64,000 nucleotides of DNA from Rhodobacteraceae bacterium M382 (lineage in GTDB: Bacteria; Pseudomonadota; Alphaproteobacteria; Rhodobacterales; Rhodobacteraceae), in assembly GCA_025141015.1 (NCBI GenBank), contig CP081098.1, forward strand, positions 186,001-250,000. Reading direction: 5' to 3'. This document shows positions 54,854 through 63,700 of this stretch, one piece after another. Within the stretch, counting starts at the first letter, position 1, and each line of letters opens with the position of its first letter. A program made the position numbers and the translations under genes. The notes under the pieces are model-generated. The model did not search any database and was not told where the DNA came from. It saw only the letters and a program-made list of their open reading frames with translations.

Positions 54854-54881
54854 CTTCCATCCGCTGTCACGAGCCCTATAT
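54854..54881 (+). promoter_or_regulatory. Possible RpoH-type promoter of hslO
   Basis: CTTCC (54854-54858) and CCCTATAT (54874-54881) resemble sigma-32 elements, 16 bases apart counted from CTTC. GAGCC-ctatata-GGCTC overlaps the -10. The site ends 39 bases before the hslO ATG. Low certainty because the -35 is imperfect. Confidence 0.3.
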
Positions 54882-54920
54882 AGGCTCGATATGCCAATCC
54901 TGGGCGTGTAAGGAAACCCC

Positions 54921-55907
54921 ATGACTTTCGGATCAAAAATCGCGTGGGACGATACAGTCCTGCCTTTCCAGCTTGATGTCTCTGACATGCGCGGGCGCAT
55001 TGCGCGTCTCGACGGTGTTCTTGATGGCATCCTCAAACAACACGATTACCCTGCAACCGTCGAAGCATTGGTTGCCGAGATGGCTGTGCTGACGGCGCTG
55101 ATCGGGCAAACCATAGATTTGCGTTGGAAGCTGTCGCTGCAAGTGCAGTCCAAAGGTGCGGTGCGCATGATTGCCACCGATTACTATGCGCCTCAAGTCG
55201 ACGGTGAACCGGCCCAGATCAGGGCCTATGCCAGCTATGATGCTGACCGGCTGACTGACGCGGTGCCGATCGCACAGGTCGGCGAAGGCTATTTCGCCAT
55301 CATGATCGACCAGGGCAAGGGTACCAAACCCTACCAGGGGATCACTGCGCTGACCGGTGAATCGCTGAGCAATTGCGCCGAGGCCTATTTTGCCCAATCT
55401 GAACAATTGCCGACACGGTTCTCTCTCAGCTTTGGCAAATCCACAGAAGCAGGTGGACAGGAGCATTGGCGTGCCGGCGGCATTATGCTGCAGACCTTGC
55501 CCAAAGCGTCGCCGTTTGTGGCAGCAAATGATGGGGACGGGGACCAATTGAAACCAGCGGATCTGGTGTCAGGCGAACAAGAAGAAAACTGGAACCGTGT
55601 CAACGTTCTGCTGAATACGGTCGAGGACCTGGAACTGATCGGACCCTCGGTACCGCCCATTGACCTGCTGGTACGCCTGTTTCACGAGGAGCAGCCGCGG
55701 GTTTATGATGCGCAACCGGTTCGATTTGGATGTACCTGTTCTGAAGACCGAGTGCGTCAAAGCCTGTCGATCTATTCGGCAAAGGATATCGCAACGATGA
55801 CAACGGATGACGGGGACGTCACAGCAGACTGTCAGTTCTGCGGAGCACATTACGTCCTGGATCCGAAATCGGTCGGCTTTGAGGCGGAGACACCCGAGGG
55901 TGAATGA
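54921..55907 (+). CDS. hslO: Redox-regulated chaperone Hsp33
   Basis: A 328-residue holdase activated by oxidation. The zinc-binding cysteines are present as FGCTCSEDRVRQSL and, about 30 residues on, DCQFCGAHYVLDP. Zinc release and disulfide formation in this motif switch the chaperone on. The N-terminal domain has an RGRIARLDGVLDGIL segment and the product is a little longer than E. coli Hsp33 (292). The next gene begins within its last codons, so hslO, the NUDIX gene and cca are co-transcribed. Confidence 0.93.
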   Translation: MTFGSKIAWDDTVLPFQLDVSDMRGRIARLDGVLDGILKQHDYPATVEALVAEMAVLTALIGQTIDLRWKLSLQVQSKGAVRMIATDYYAPQVDGEPAQIRAYASYDADRLTDAVPIAQVGEGYFAIMIDQGKGTKPYQGITALTGESLSNCAEAYFAQSEQLPTRFSLSFGKSTEAGGQEHWRAGGIMLQTLPKASPFVAANDGDGDQLKPADLVSGEQEENWNRVNVLLNTVEDLELIGPSVPPIDLLVRLFHEEQPRVYDAQPVRFGCTCSEDRVRQSLSIYSAKDIATMTTDDGDVTADCQFCGAHYVLDPKSVGFEAETPEGE

Positions 55908-56496
55908 TCTCGCCCGGACATTGCAGGCTGCGCTGGGTCAGCCGGGAGAGGGGTCTTCGGATTTCGATTTGAACCCTGACACCGTGCTGCCCGAGGGGCG
56001 CAGGCTGCGTCCGGCCGGGGTTTTGATTCCGGTCAGTGTGGCGCATGGGGAGCCACGGGTGATTCTGACCAAACGGTCATCGGCTCTAAAACATCATCCT
56101 GGGCAGATTGCCTTTCCCGGAGGCAAGCAGGATGACGGGGATCGGGATGTGATTGCCGCGGCACTGCGTGAGGCACGCGAAGAAATTGGTCTGCCCGAAA
56201 CCGTGCCACAAGTCATCGGACAACTGCCGCAACATGAGACGGTTACTGGGTTCAATGTAACACCGGTTGTCGCGCTGATCACCCAGACGTTTGATGTTGT
56301 TCCTGAACCCGGTGAAGTGGACGAAGTATTCTCTGTGCCGCTGTCACATCTGATGAACCCGGCCAATTACCTGATCGAATCCCGGATCTGGCGGGGGACA
56401 CGGCGCTATTACTTTACTGTTCCGTTCGGGCCTTATTACATCTGGGGGGCCACGGCTCGCATGTTGCGGGGGTTGGCGGCACGGATTGCGGAATGA
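55900..56496 (+). CDS. NUDIX CoA pyrophosphatase-like protein
   Basis: A 198-residue NUDIX enzyme. LTKRSSALKHHPGQIAFPGGKQDDGDRDVIAAALREAREEIGL combines the CoA-specific motif (LLTxRSxxLxxHxGQIxFPGG) with a full NUDIX box, as in NudL and eukaryotic NUDT7/8. It should cleave CoA or oxidised CoA to 3',5'-ADP and 4'-phosphopantetheine. GTG at 55900, overlapping hslO by 8 bases, is the only in-frame start consistent with family length; the frame stays open to 55807. It overlaps cca as ATGA. Confidence 0.88.
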   Translation: MNDLARTLQAALGQPGEGSSDFDLNPDTVLPEGRRLRPAGVLIPVSVAHGEPRVILTKRSSALKHHPGQIAFPGGKQDDGDRDVIAAALREAREEIGLPETVPQVIGQLPQHETVTGFNVTPVVALITQTFDVVPEPGEVDEVFSVPLSHLMNPANYLIESRIWRGTRRYYFTVPFGPYYIWGATARMLRGLAARIAE

Positions 56497-57647
56497 CACG
56501 GATTGATCAACCTTGGCTGACGGACACGGCGACGCAAACCGTTTGCGCGGCCTTGACTGTTGACGGGGCGCAGGCACTGTTTGTGGGCGGATGCGTGCGC
56601 AATGCCCTGTTGGGTCAACCGGTTTCCGACCTGGACATTGCCACAGATGCGCAGCCTGAAACTGTTATTGCACTGGCAAAACGCGCCGGAATCCGGGCAG
56701 TTCCGACAGGGATTGATCATGGTACAGTGACGTTGATCGAACACGGGGTTCCGTTCGAAGTCACCACATTTCGTCGTGATGTTCTTACAGATGGTCGGCG
56801 CGCTGTGGTCGCGTTTTCCACAGATATTGCCGAAGATGCCCGGCGCCGCGATTTCACCATGAATGCGATCTATGCCCGCCCGAATGGCGAGATCGTTGAC
56901 CCGCTGGGTGGGTTGGCCGATCTGAATGCGCGCAGAGTGCGTTTCATAGGAAACGGTGAAAACCGAATTCGCGAAGATTACCTGCGCTCGTTGCGGTATT
57001 TTCGGTTTCACGCCTGGTACGGTGATCCGCAGGCGGGCATTGATCCCGAAGCACTGGCGGCGATCTCTGCCAACCTGGATGGGCTTGCACAGCTGTCCCG
57101 GGAACGGGTTGGGTCGGAGGTGCTGAAATTACTGGGCGCGCGGGATCCGGCCCTGTCGGTTGCTGCAATGCGTCAAAGCGGCGTGCTCGCTCAGATCCTG
57201 CCCGGGTCAGATGACCGGGCGTTGGCCATTCTCGTACATCTGGAAGGAGAAGCACCAACAAATCCAGTTCGACGTTTGGCTGCGCTGGGCGATCCGGAAA
57301 TTGCCAAGGATTTGCGCATGTCCAAACAGAGGTTCACCGAATTACGCATGTTGCGAGAGGCTGCCGTCGGCTCTCAGGGTGCGGCCGAGCTGGGGTATAA
57401 GCTGGGTCATGACCATGCGCGTGATGCGATGTTGCTGCGCGCCGCCTTGATGGAACAACCGATATCACCCGAAGTCGAGACAGATATCGCATTGGGGGCA
57501 GGCGCGACATTTCCTGTGTCGGCCCGTGATCTGATGCCTGAAATGACAGGTCCGGAATTGGGTCGCACGCTCAAATCGCTTGAACGGACCTGGATTGACA
57601 GCGGGTTCACCCTGGACCGTGATCAGTTGTTGGGAACGCTTGACTGA
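56493..57647 (+). CDS. cca: CCA tRNA nucleotidyltransferase
   Basis: A 384-residue class II nucleotidyltransferase that adds or repairs the tRNA 3' CCA. FVGGCVRNALLGQPVSDLDIATDA holds the GG motif and the catalytic DxD. RRDFTMNAIYARPNGEIVDPLGGLADL and EDYLRSLRYFRFHAWYG are the next motifs. Family members can instead be poly(A) polymerases, but the alphaproteobacterial single copy next to a NUDIX CoA hydrolase is normally CCA. It overlaps the NUDIX gene by 4 bases. Confidence 0.92.
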   Translation: MTRIDQPWLTDTATQTVCAALTVDGAQALFVGGCVRNALLGQPVSDLDIATDAQPETVIALAKRAGIRAVPTGIDHGTVTLIEHGVPFEVTTFRRDVLTDGRRAVVAFSTDIAEDARRRDFTMNAIYARPNGEIVDPLGGLADLNARRVRFIGNGENRIREDYLRSLRYFRFHAWYGDPQAGIDPEALAAISANLDGLAQLSRERVGSEVLKLLGARDPALSVAAMRQSGVLAQILPGSDDRALAILVHLEGEAPTNPVRRLAALGDPEIAKDLRMSKQRFTELRMLREAAVGSQGAAELGYKLGHDHARDAMLLRAALMEQPISPEVETDIALGAGATFPVSARDLMPEMTGPELGRTLKSLERTWIDSGFTLDRDQLLGTLD

Positions 57648-57726
57648 CCCTACGTCAAATTGTCGGGGGGTGACAAAACGGCGAATCTGTTTTACCTCTT
57701 TGAGGCAATCGTACGTATTGGGAGGA

Positions 57727-57759
57727 ATGCTAATGTATTACGGGATCTGGTTTCAATAA
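57727..57759 (+). other. Tiny ORF with strong ribosome-binding site (possible leader peptide)
   Basis: Upstream of the ABC transporter pair, GGGAGGA lies 6 bases before ATG at 57733, which begins MYYGIWFQ and then stops (TAA at 57757-57759). An in-frame ATG at 57727 would give MLMYYGIWFQ. It lies 94 bases before the transporter start. It may be a translated leader, or chance. Confidence 0.35.
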
Positions 57760-57853
57760 CGCCTGAGACCCTGCCCGTTTGGTTCGGGGGGCCTTTGGCG
57801 CTGCCCTGAAAACTCATTTGCATTTCACTATGCTCGCACTTTGGAGCACCCCA

Positions 57854-59692
57854 ATGTTTCGCTTTTTCGAAAATCTGATCGACCCCTATTGTGACTACGT
57901 CGAATCCGACACGCCGCCAACGCGGTTGTGGCCGTTTTTGCGCGATTATGCACAGCCGTTCAAACGCATCTTTTGGCTGACTGCCATCATGTCGGTGATC
58001 GTGGCGGCGATTGAAATCGGCCTGATCTATTACATGGGGCGGGTGGTTGACCTTTTGTCAGGTGAACCGGCGCAGGTCTGGGCCGAATACGGCACGGAGT
58101 TAATTGTTCTGGCTGTATTAATTCTGACGGTGCGGCCCGCTTTACAATTGTTCGACGTGCTGTTGCTCAACAATACGATCCTGCCCAACTTTGGCACCTT
58201 GATCCGATGGCGGGCGCATAAACATGTGTTGCGTCAGTCGGTGGGGTGGTTTGAAAATGATTTTGCCGGGCGGATCGCCAACCGGATCATGCAAACACCT
58301 CCGGCCGCGGGCGAAGTGGTGTTCCAAGTGTTTGACGCCATTACTTTTGCTTTGGCCTATCTGATCGGGGCGGCAATCCTGTTGATGGCGGCAGATCCAC
58401 GTCTATTGGTACCGTTGGTAATCTGGTTTGGGTTGTATGCGCTTCTGACCAAATGGACGGTCAAACGGGTTGGCCCGGCCTCCCAGGCCGCCTCTGATGC
58501 GCGGTCAACGGTGACTGGACGGGTGGTCGATAGCTATTCAAATATTCATTCGGTCAAAATGTTCGCCCACCACAATCGCGAGCTGAGTTTTGCGAAAGAG
58601 GCCATAGAGGGCACCCGCAAGACGTTCCAGGCCGAAATGCGGATCTATACGATCATGGACGCGGTTCTGGTTACATTGAATGGTTTGTTGATCGTCGGCG
58701 TTGTTGGGTGGGGAATTGCCCTGTGGATGCAGGGGTCGGCCTCGGTCGGGGTGGTAGCGGCGGCAACGGCGTTGACCCTGCGATTGAACGCGATGACCGG
58801 CTGGATCATGTGGGCGCTGACCACGTTCTTCCGCCAACTGGGTGTTGTGGCCGAAGGGATGGAGACCATTGCCCAGCCTATCGATCTGGTGGATGCAGCC
58901 AATGCAGAACCGTTGCGTCTGACAGAGGGCAAAATCGAACTGCGCAATCTGTCCCATCATTATGGGCGCGAGGCTGGGGGTCTGGATCAGATAAACCTGA
59001 CCATACGACCGGGTGAAAAGATTGGTTTGATCGGCAGGTCAGGTGCCGGGAAATCGACCTTGGTCAAACTGTTGCTTCGCTTTTATGACGCGGATCGGGG
59101 GCAAATCCTGATTGATGGGCAGGACCTGCGCGCCGTGACCCAGGACAGTCTGCGCAGCCACATTGGCATGGTGCAGCAGGACAGTTCGCTGTTGCATCGG
59201 TCAGTGCGTGACAACATCCTGTATGGCCGCCCCGATGCGACAGAGGCTGAAATGCTGGGTGCTGCCAGTCAGGCAGAAGCCCATGAATTCATTCTGGACC
59301 TTGAGGATCCACAGGGGCGCGGCGGCTATGACGCCCATGTGGGCGAGCGCGGGGTGAAACTTTCCGGTGGACAACGCCAGCGGGTCACTCTGGCGCGGGT
59401 CATTCTGAAAGATGCACCAATTCTGCTCTTGGATGAGGCAACTTCGGCTTTAGATAGTGAAGTCGAGGCCGCCATTCAGGACACGCTTTATGGCATGATG
59501 CAGGGGAAAACCGTGATAGCCATTGCGCATAGATTGTCGACGATCGCCCAGATGGACCGAATTCTGGTGATGGACCAGGGTCGGATCGTGGAAGAGGGCA
59601 ACCATTCCGAGTTGCTGGGCGCTCAGGGTCTGTATTCGCAATTTTGGGCACGTCAATCTGGCGGGTTCCTCAATCCGGAGGCCGCTGAATGA
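57854..59692 (+). CDS. ABC exporter half (permease-ATPase fusion), subunit 1
   Basis: A 612-residue type IV exporter half with six membrane helices in the first 330 residues and a C-terminal ATPase. Walker A is IGRSGAGKSTLVKLLL, the signature is LSGGQRQRVTLA, and ILLLDEATSALDSEVEA is Walker B with the catalytic Glu, followed by the H-loop IAIAHRLST. All catalytic residues are intact. The start ATG at 57854 sits behind GGAG. It overlaps the second half-transporter as ATGA, so a heterodimer is likely. Cargo (lipid, drug or peptide) is unknown. Confidence 0.9.
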   Translation: MFRFFENLIDPYCDYVESDTPPTRLWPFLRDYAQPFKRIFWLTAIMSVIVAAIEIGLIYYMGRVVDLLSGEPAQVWAEYGTELIVLAVLILTVRPALQLFDVLLLNNTILPNFGTLIRWRAHKHVLRQSVGWFENDFAGRIANRIMQTPPAAGEVVFQVFDAITFALAYLIGAAILLMAADPRLLVPLVIWFGLYALLTKWTVKRVGPASQAASDARSTVTGRVVDSYSNIHSVKMFAHHNRELSFAKEAIEGTRKTFQAEMRIYTIMDAVLVTLNGLLIVGVVGWGIALWMQGSASVGVVAAATALTLRLNAMTGWIMWALTTFFRQLGVVAEGMETIAQPIDLVDAANAEPLRLTEGKIELRNLSHHYGREAGGLDQINLTIRPGEKIGLIGRSGAGKSTLVKLLLRFYDADRGQILIDGQDLRAVTQDSLRSHIGMVQQDSSLLHRSVRDNILYGRPDATEAEMLGAASQAEAHEFILDLEDPQGRGGYDAHVGERGVKLSGGQRQRVTLARVILKDAPILLLDEATSALDSEVEAAIQDTLYGMMQGKTVIAIAHRLSTIAQMDRILVMDQGRIVEEGNHSELLGAQGLYSQFWARQSGGFLNPEAAE

Positions 59693-61533
59693 GGCTGGGC
59701 CACCTGATCAACCCGTTTGGATCGGACCACACCCCTCCACCGGAAACTCTGGGCGCATTCCTGCGCTGGGCCTTAAAGGGGGCCTGGCCGGTCCTGTTTG
59801 TGGCAGCCTTCTTTTCTGCTTCGGCTGGCGCGATGGAAGCGGGAACTGCCTGGATCCTGGGGCAGGTGATTGACACTGCGGTGGCGACCGGGACTGACGG
59901 GTTTTTTGATCCGCGCAATGTCGGAATGATGGTTGCGGCTGTGGCCTTTTTCATGCTGTTGCGCCCGGCGTTGTTCGGGATGTCGGCGCTGTTCAACAAC
60001 TATGTGGTCATGCCCAATGTGATGCCTTTGGTGTTGGCCAAACTGAATCGCTGGACGTTGGGTCAATCGGTGACCTATTTCGACGATGATTTCGCGGGGC
60101 GGATCGCGCAGAAACAGGTGCAGACATCGAATGCCGTGGCATCGGTGGTATCCGAGATCATCAGCGCCATCGTGTTTTCGCTGGCGTCTCTGGTTGGCGC
60201 GTTGGCACTTCTTGGATCGATTCATCCATATGTAGTGCTGCCGTTTATCGGTTGGTTGGCGATCTATTTCTTTCTGATCCGCTGGTATTTGCCGCGGATT
60301 CGAAAACGCTCGGCGGCGCGGGCCGGCGCGCGCGCCACTGTGACCGGGCAGGTGGTCGATACCATTACCAATATCAAGACGGTCAAGCTGTTTGCGTCTG
60401 CAAACCACGAAGACATTGCCGCCCGTGATGCCATGGTGACCTACCGGGAGCGCGCACTGGAATTTGGTGCGATGGCAGCGTCCTTTCGGTTTCTCCTGAT
60501 GGCGCTGGCCGGAGTCCTGCCGGTATTACTGATCGGAGCCACATTGCTGTTGTGGCGCAACGGAATGGCAACCGCTGGGGACATTGCAGCGATTGGGAAT
60601 GTTGCAATTCGCATCGCTCAGATGACTGGCTGGGTCAGCTTTACGCTGATGGGCATGTACGCGAATATCGGCGAGGTAGAGAATGGCATGCGCACCCTGG
60701 CACCTGCACGCCGCATAGAAGACTCTGAAAACGCACCGGACCTGAAGGTCGCGGGAGGAGAGATCCGGTTCGAGAACACCGGTTTTGCCTATGGGCGGGA
60801 CATCGGCGGGGTTCAGGACATTTCTCTGACCATTGCTCCGGGTGAAAAGCTGGGTATTGTCGGCGCGTCAGGAGCGGGTAAATCGACACTGGTTTCGCTT
60901 TTGTTGCGGCTCTATGACGGAGAAAATGGCCGAATTCTGATTGATGATCAGGATATTTCGACCATCACTCAGGACAGCCTGCGCCGTCAGATCGGCATGG
61001 TTACCCAGGAAACCGCGATGTTCAATCGTTCGGCGCGGGACAATATCCTGTATGGCCGGCCCAATGCGTCTGAGGCCGAGGTTATCGCTGCTGCGAAAAA
61101 GGCTGAAGCGCATGAGTTCATTTGTGGATTGCAGGATGGAAAGGGACGCCAGGCCTATGATGCGCATTTGGGTGAGCGCGGTGTCAAATTGTCGGGTGGT
61201 CAACGACAGCGGATTGCATTGGCCCGCGCGATCCTCAAAGACGCTCCGGTTCTGGTGCTGGACGAAGCGACCTCGGCATTGGATTCCGAGGTCGAAGCCA
61301 GTATTCAGACGGCATTGCACCGGGTGATGCAGGGCAAAACCGTTTTGGCCATTGCGCACCGTTTGTCGACGCTCAGCGAAATGGACCGGATCATTGTGCT
61401 GGACAACGGTCGCATTGTCGAAGAAGGCAGTCACGAAACATTATTGGTCCAAGGCGGGCTGTACGCCCAGTTCTGGCATCGCCAATCTGGCGGGTTCATT
61501 AAAACCGACGCTGACGTCGAAGCTGCTGAATGA
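59689..61533 (+). CDS. ABC exporter half, subunit 2
   Basis: A 614-residue paralogue of the preceding gene, with the same layout. Walker A VGASGAGKSTLVSLLL, signature LSGGQRQRIALA, Walker B VLVLDEATSALDSEVEA and H-loop AIAHRLST are all intact, so both ATP sites can be active and the pair need not be degenerate. It starts on the preceding stop. The two genes probably arose by duplication. The family resembles MsbA-type or multidrug exporters of Rhodobacterales. Confidence 0.9.
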   Translation: MRLGHLINPFGSDHTPPPETLGAFLRWALKGAWPVLFVAAFFSASAGAMEAGTAWILGQVIDTAVATGTDGFFDPRNVGMMVAAVAFFMLLRPALFGMSALFNNYVVMPNVMPLVLAKLNRWTLGQSVTYFDDDFAGRIAQKQVQTSNAVASVVSEIISAIVFSLASLVGALALLGSIHPYVVLPFIGWLAIYFFLIRWYLPRIRKRSAARAGARATVTGQVVDTITNIKTVKLFASANHEDIAARDAMVTYRERALEFGAMAASFRFLLMALAGVLPVLLIGATLLLWRNGMATAGDIAAIGNVAIRIAQMTGWVSFTLMGMYANIGEVENGMRTLAPARRIEDSENAPDLKVAGGEIRFENTGFAYGRDIGGVQDISLTIAPGEKLGIVGASGAGKSTLVSLLLRLYDGENGRILIDDQDISTITQDSLRRQIGMVTQETAMFNRSARDNILYGRPNASEAEVIAAAKKAEAHEFICGLQDGKGRQAYDAHLGERGVKLSGGQRQRIALARAILKDAPVLVLDEATSALDSEVEASIQTALHRVMQGKTVLAIAHRLSTLSEMDRIIVLDNGRIVEEGSHETLLVQGGLYAQFWHRQSGGFIKTDADVEAAE

Positions 61534-61579
61534 GGTTTCCGCTCTTTCTCCAGCTGCCAAGTCAGGCTATTGAGCGGCC

Positions 61580-62809
61580 ATGAACACCACAGTCACAATC
61601 AATCGTTTGGGACATCAAGGCGACGGCGTCGCCGATGGTCCCTTGTTTGCAACGCGCACCCTGCCAGGTGAAATCGTTAGCGGTTTCGCCAAAGGTACCC
61701 AGCTGACCGATATCCGGATTGAAACGCCGTCCGAACACCGCGTAGCCGCCCCGTGTCGCCATTACAAATCCTGCGGCGGGTGCCAATTGCAACATGCCGA
61801 CGACGGATTTGTTGCAGCGTGGAAACTGGACATCGTACGCCACGCCCTGGCCGCGCAGGGGTTGGAAACCGAAATGCGACCGATCCACACATCGCCACCA
61901 CACAGCCGTCGTCGGGCAACTCTGGCAGCCCGTCGAACAAAAAAAGGCGCTTTGGTTGGATTTCATGGCCGGGCGACAGATGTGATCACCGAAATTTCCG
62001 ACTGCCAGTTGTTGGAGCCGGTTTTGATGGGGGCTATTCCAGTGGCCGAAGATCTGGCCATTTTCGGAGCCAGCCGCAAAACACCCTTGGCAGTGACCGT
62101 GACCCAGTCCGACATCGGTTTGGATGTGTTGGTCCAACACGGCAAACCATTGGATAGCGAACTGCGACAGCAGTTGGCGATGCTGGTCGACAAATACAGT
62201 CTGGCGCGCCTGGCCTGGGATGACGAACTGATCGGGATGGAGCGCCCTCCGACACAGCCATTTGGCGATGCCCGCGTTTGCCCACCTCCCGGTGCCTTTC
62301 TCCAGGCCACCCGAGACGGCGAGGCCGCATTGTTGCATGCTGTGGAAGAAGTCACCCAGGGTGCGCGGCGTATTGTTGATTTGTTTGCGGGTTGCGGAAC
62401 CTTCTCTTTGCCTTTGGCGCGCACGGCCCAGGTTCACGCCGTTGAAGGCGACGCCAATATGATCCGTGCATTGGACGCTGGCTGGCGGATGGCGCAAGGA
62501 TTGAAGCAGGTAACCTCGGAGACCCGGGATCTGTTTCGCAGACCGGTTTTGCCGGACGAACTGAACCCATTTGGCGCACCATTCGAAGCAGCGGTGATTG
62601 ACCCGCCTCGCGCCGGGGCAGAAGCTCAGATTGCCGAACTGGCCAAAGCTCAAACCGCAAGGATCGCATATGTTAGCTGCAACCCGGTGACGTTTGCCCG
62701 GGATGCCAAGGCTCTTGTATCTGCCGGTTACACGCTTAACTGGGTGCAAACAGTGGATCAGTTCCGCTGGTCCGCGCATACCGAACTTGCCGCTTCATTT
62801 TCGCTTTGA
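61580..62809 (+). CDS. RlmD/TrmA-family RNA 5-methyluridine methyltransferase
   Basis: A 409-residue SAM enzyme of the RumA/TrmA group. The N-terminus keeps the iron-sulfur cysteines Cys59, Cys65 and Cys68 in CRHYKSCGGCQLQH, with a fourth in SDCQLLEP. DLFAGCGTFSLPLA is motif I and IDPPRAGAEA with the following YVSCNPVTFARD holds the catalytic Cys. These features suggest RlmC/RlmD-like 23S rRNA methylation, though the TRAM domain at the front is short and the exact uridine is not inferred. It follows the ABC pair by 46 bases and precedes the channel gene by 16. Confidence 0.85.
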   Translation: MNTTVTINRLGHQGDGVADGPLFATRTLPGEIVSGFAKGTQLTDIRIETPSEHRVAAPCRHYKSCGGCQLQHADDGFVAAWKLDIVRHALAAQGLETEMRPIHTSPPHSRRRATLAARRTKKGALVGFHGRATDVITEISDCQLLEPVLMGAIPVAEDLAIFGASRKTPLAVTVTQSDIGLDVLVQHGKPLDSELRQQLAMLVDKYSLARLAWDDELIGMERPPTQPFGDARVCPPPGAFLQATRDGEAALLHAVEEVTQGARRIVDLFAGCGTFSLPLARTAQVHAVEGDANMIRALDAGWRMAQGLKQVTSETRDLFRRPVLPDELNPFGAPFEAAVIDPPRAGAEAQIAELAKAQTARIAYVSCNPVTFARDAKALVSAGYTLNWVQTVDQFRWSAHTELAASFSL

Positions 62810-62825
62810 TTGACAGATTGTTCTG

Positions 62826-63635
62826 ATGACACAAACCGTGACACCTTCGAAGACTTCAGCCCTGATCCGATTTTTGGAAAAACCGGGTTTTGGGCAGTTG
62901 ATCACCGGAGTCATCCTGGTCAATGCCGTTTTGCTGGGGATGGAGACGTCGCCAACCTTGATGGCTCGCTTTGGCGAGATGATCCTGTTGCTCGACAAGA
63001 TCTGCCTGGCGATCTTTGTTATCGAAATCCTGTTAAAGCTCGTTGCCTATAGGGTCCGTTTCTTTTTCAACGGCTGGAACCTGTTTGATTTTGTGATTGT
63101 CGGCATCGCGCTGGTGCCGGCCGCACAGGGGCTGTCCGTTCTCAGGGCGCTCAGGATTCTACGGGTATTGCGCGTTATTTCGGTGGCTCCACGGCTGCGA
63201 CGCGTGGTCGAAGGTTTCATCACCGCGCTGCCGGGCATGGGAAGCGTGTTCCTGTTGATGGCAATCATTTTCTATATTGGTTCGGTGATCGCCACCAAAC
63301 TGTTTGCCAGCACTTTTCCCGAATGGTTCGGCACCCTGGGGCTGAGCGCATATTCGCTTTTCCAGATCATGACTCTGGAGAGTTGGTCTATGGGTATCGT
63401 GCGACCCGTGATGGTGATCTACCCCTACGCGTGGGTGTTTTTTGTGCCCTTCATCATGGTTACGACATTCGCAGTGGTGAACCTGCTGGTGGGTTTGATC
63501 GTGAATTCAATGCAGGACGCACACCATGAAGAGGATGGCGAGCGAACCGACGCCTACCGGGATGAGGTTCTGAGCCGGCTTGAAGCGATTGAACAGCGTT
63601 TGAGTGAGCACACCGGCGCTCAGACAAAGAAGTGA
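62826..63635 (+). CDS. Voltage-gated sodium channel, NaChBac/NavAb type
   Basis: A 269-residue single-domain ion channel. Six helices are clear: S1 at about 22-40, S2 52-73, S3 84-97, S4 104-120 with arginines every third residue (107, 110, 113, 116), S5 138-160 and S6 201-228. The selectivity filter is TLESWSM (183-189), the same as in NavAb. SMQDAHHEEDGER and the tail RLEAIEQRLSEH form the C-terminal coiled coil that tetramerises. It carries sodium current in marine bacteria, perhaps tied to motility and pH control. It follows the methyltransferase gene by 16 bases. Confidence 0.93.
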   Translation: MTQTVTPSKTSALIRFLEKPGFGQLITGVILVNAVLLGMETSPTLMARFGEMILLLDKICLAIFVIEILLKLVAYRVRFFFNGWNLFDFVIVGIALVPAAQGLSVLRALRILRVLRVISVAPRLRRVVEGFITALPGMGSVFLLMAIIFYIGSVIATKLFASTFPEWFGTLGLSAYSLFQIMTLESWSMGIVRPVMVIYPYAWVFFVPFIMVTTFAVVNLLVGLIVNSMQDAHHEEDGERTDAYRDEVLSRLEAIEQRLSEHTGAQTKK

Positions 63636-63700
63636 TTTTGAACCCACCCTGAAACCCAGTAAGGGAAAAGGGGCAGAACAATCGGATTGAGATGCAGGTT

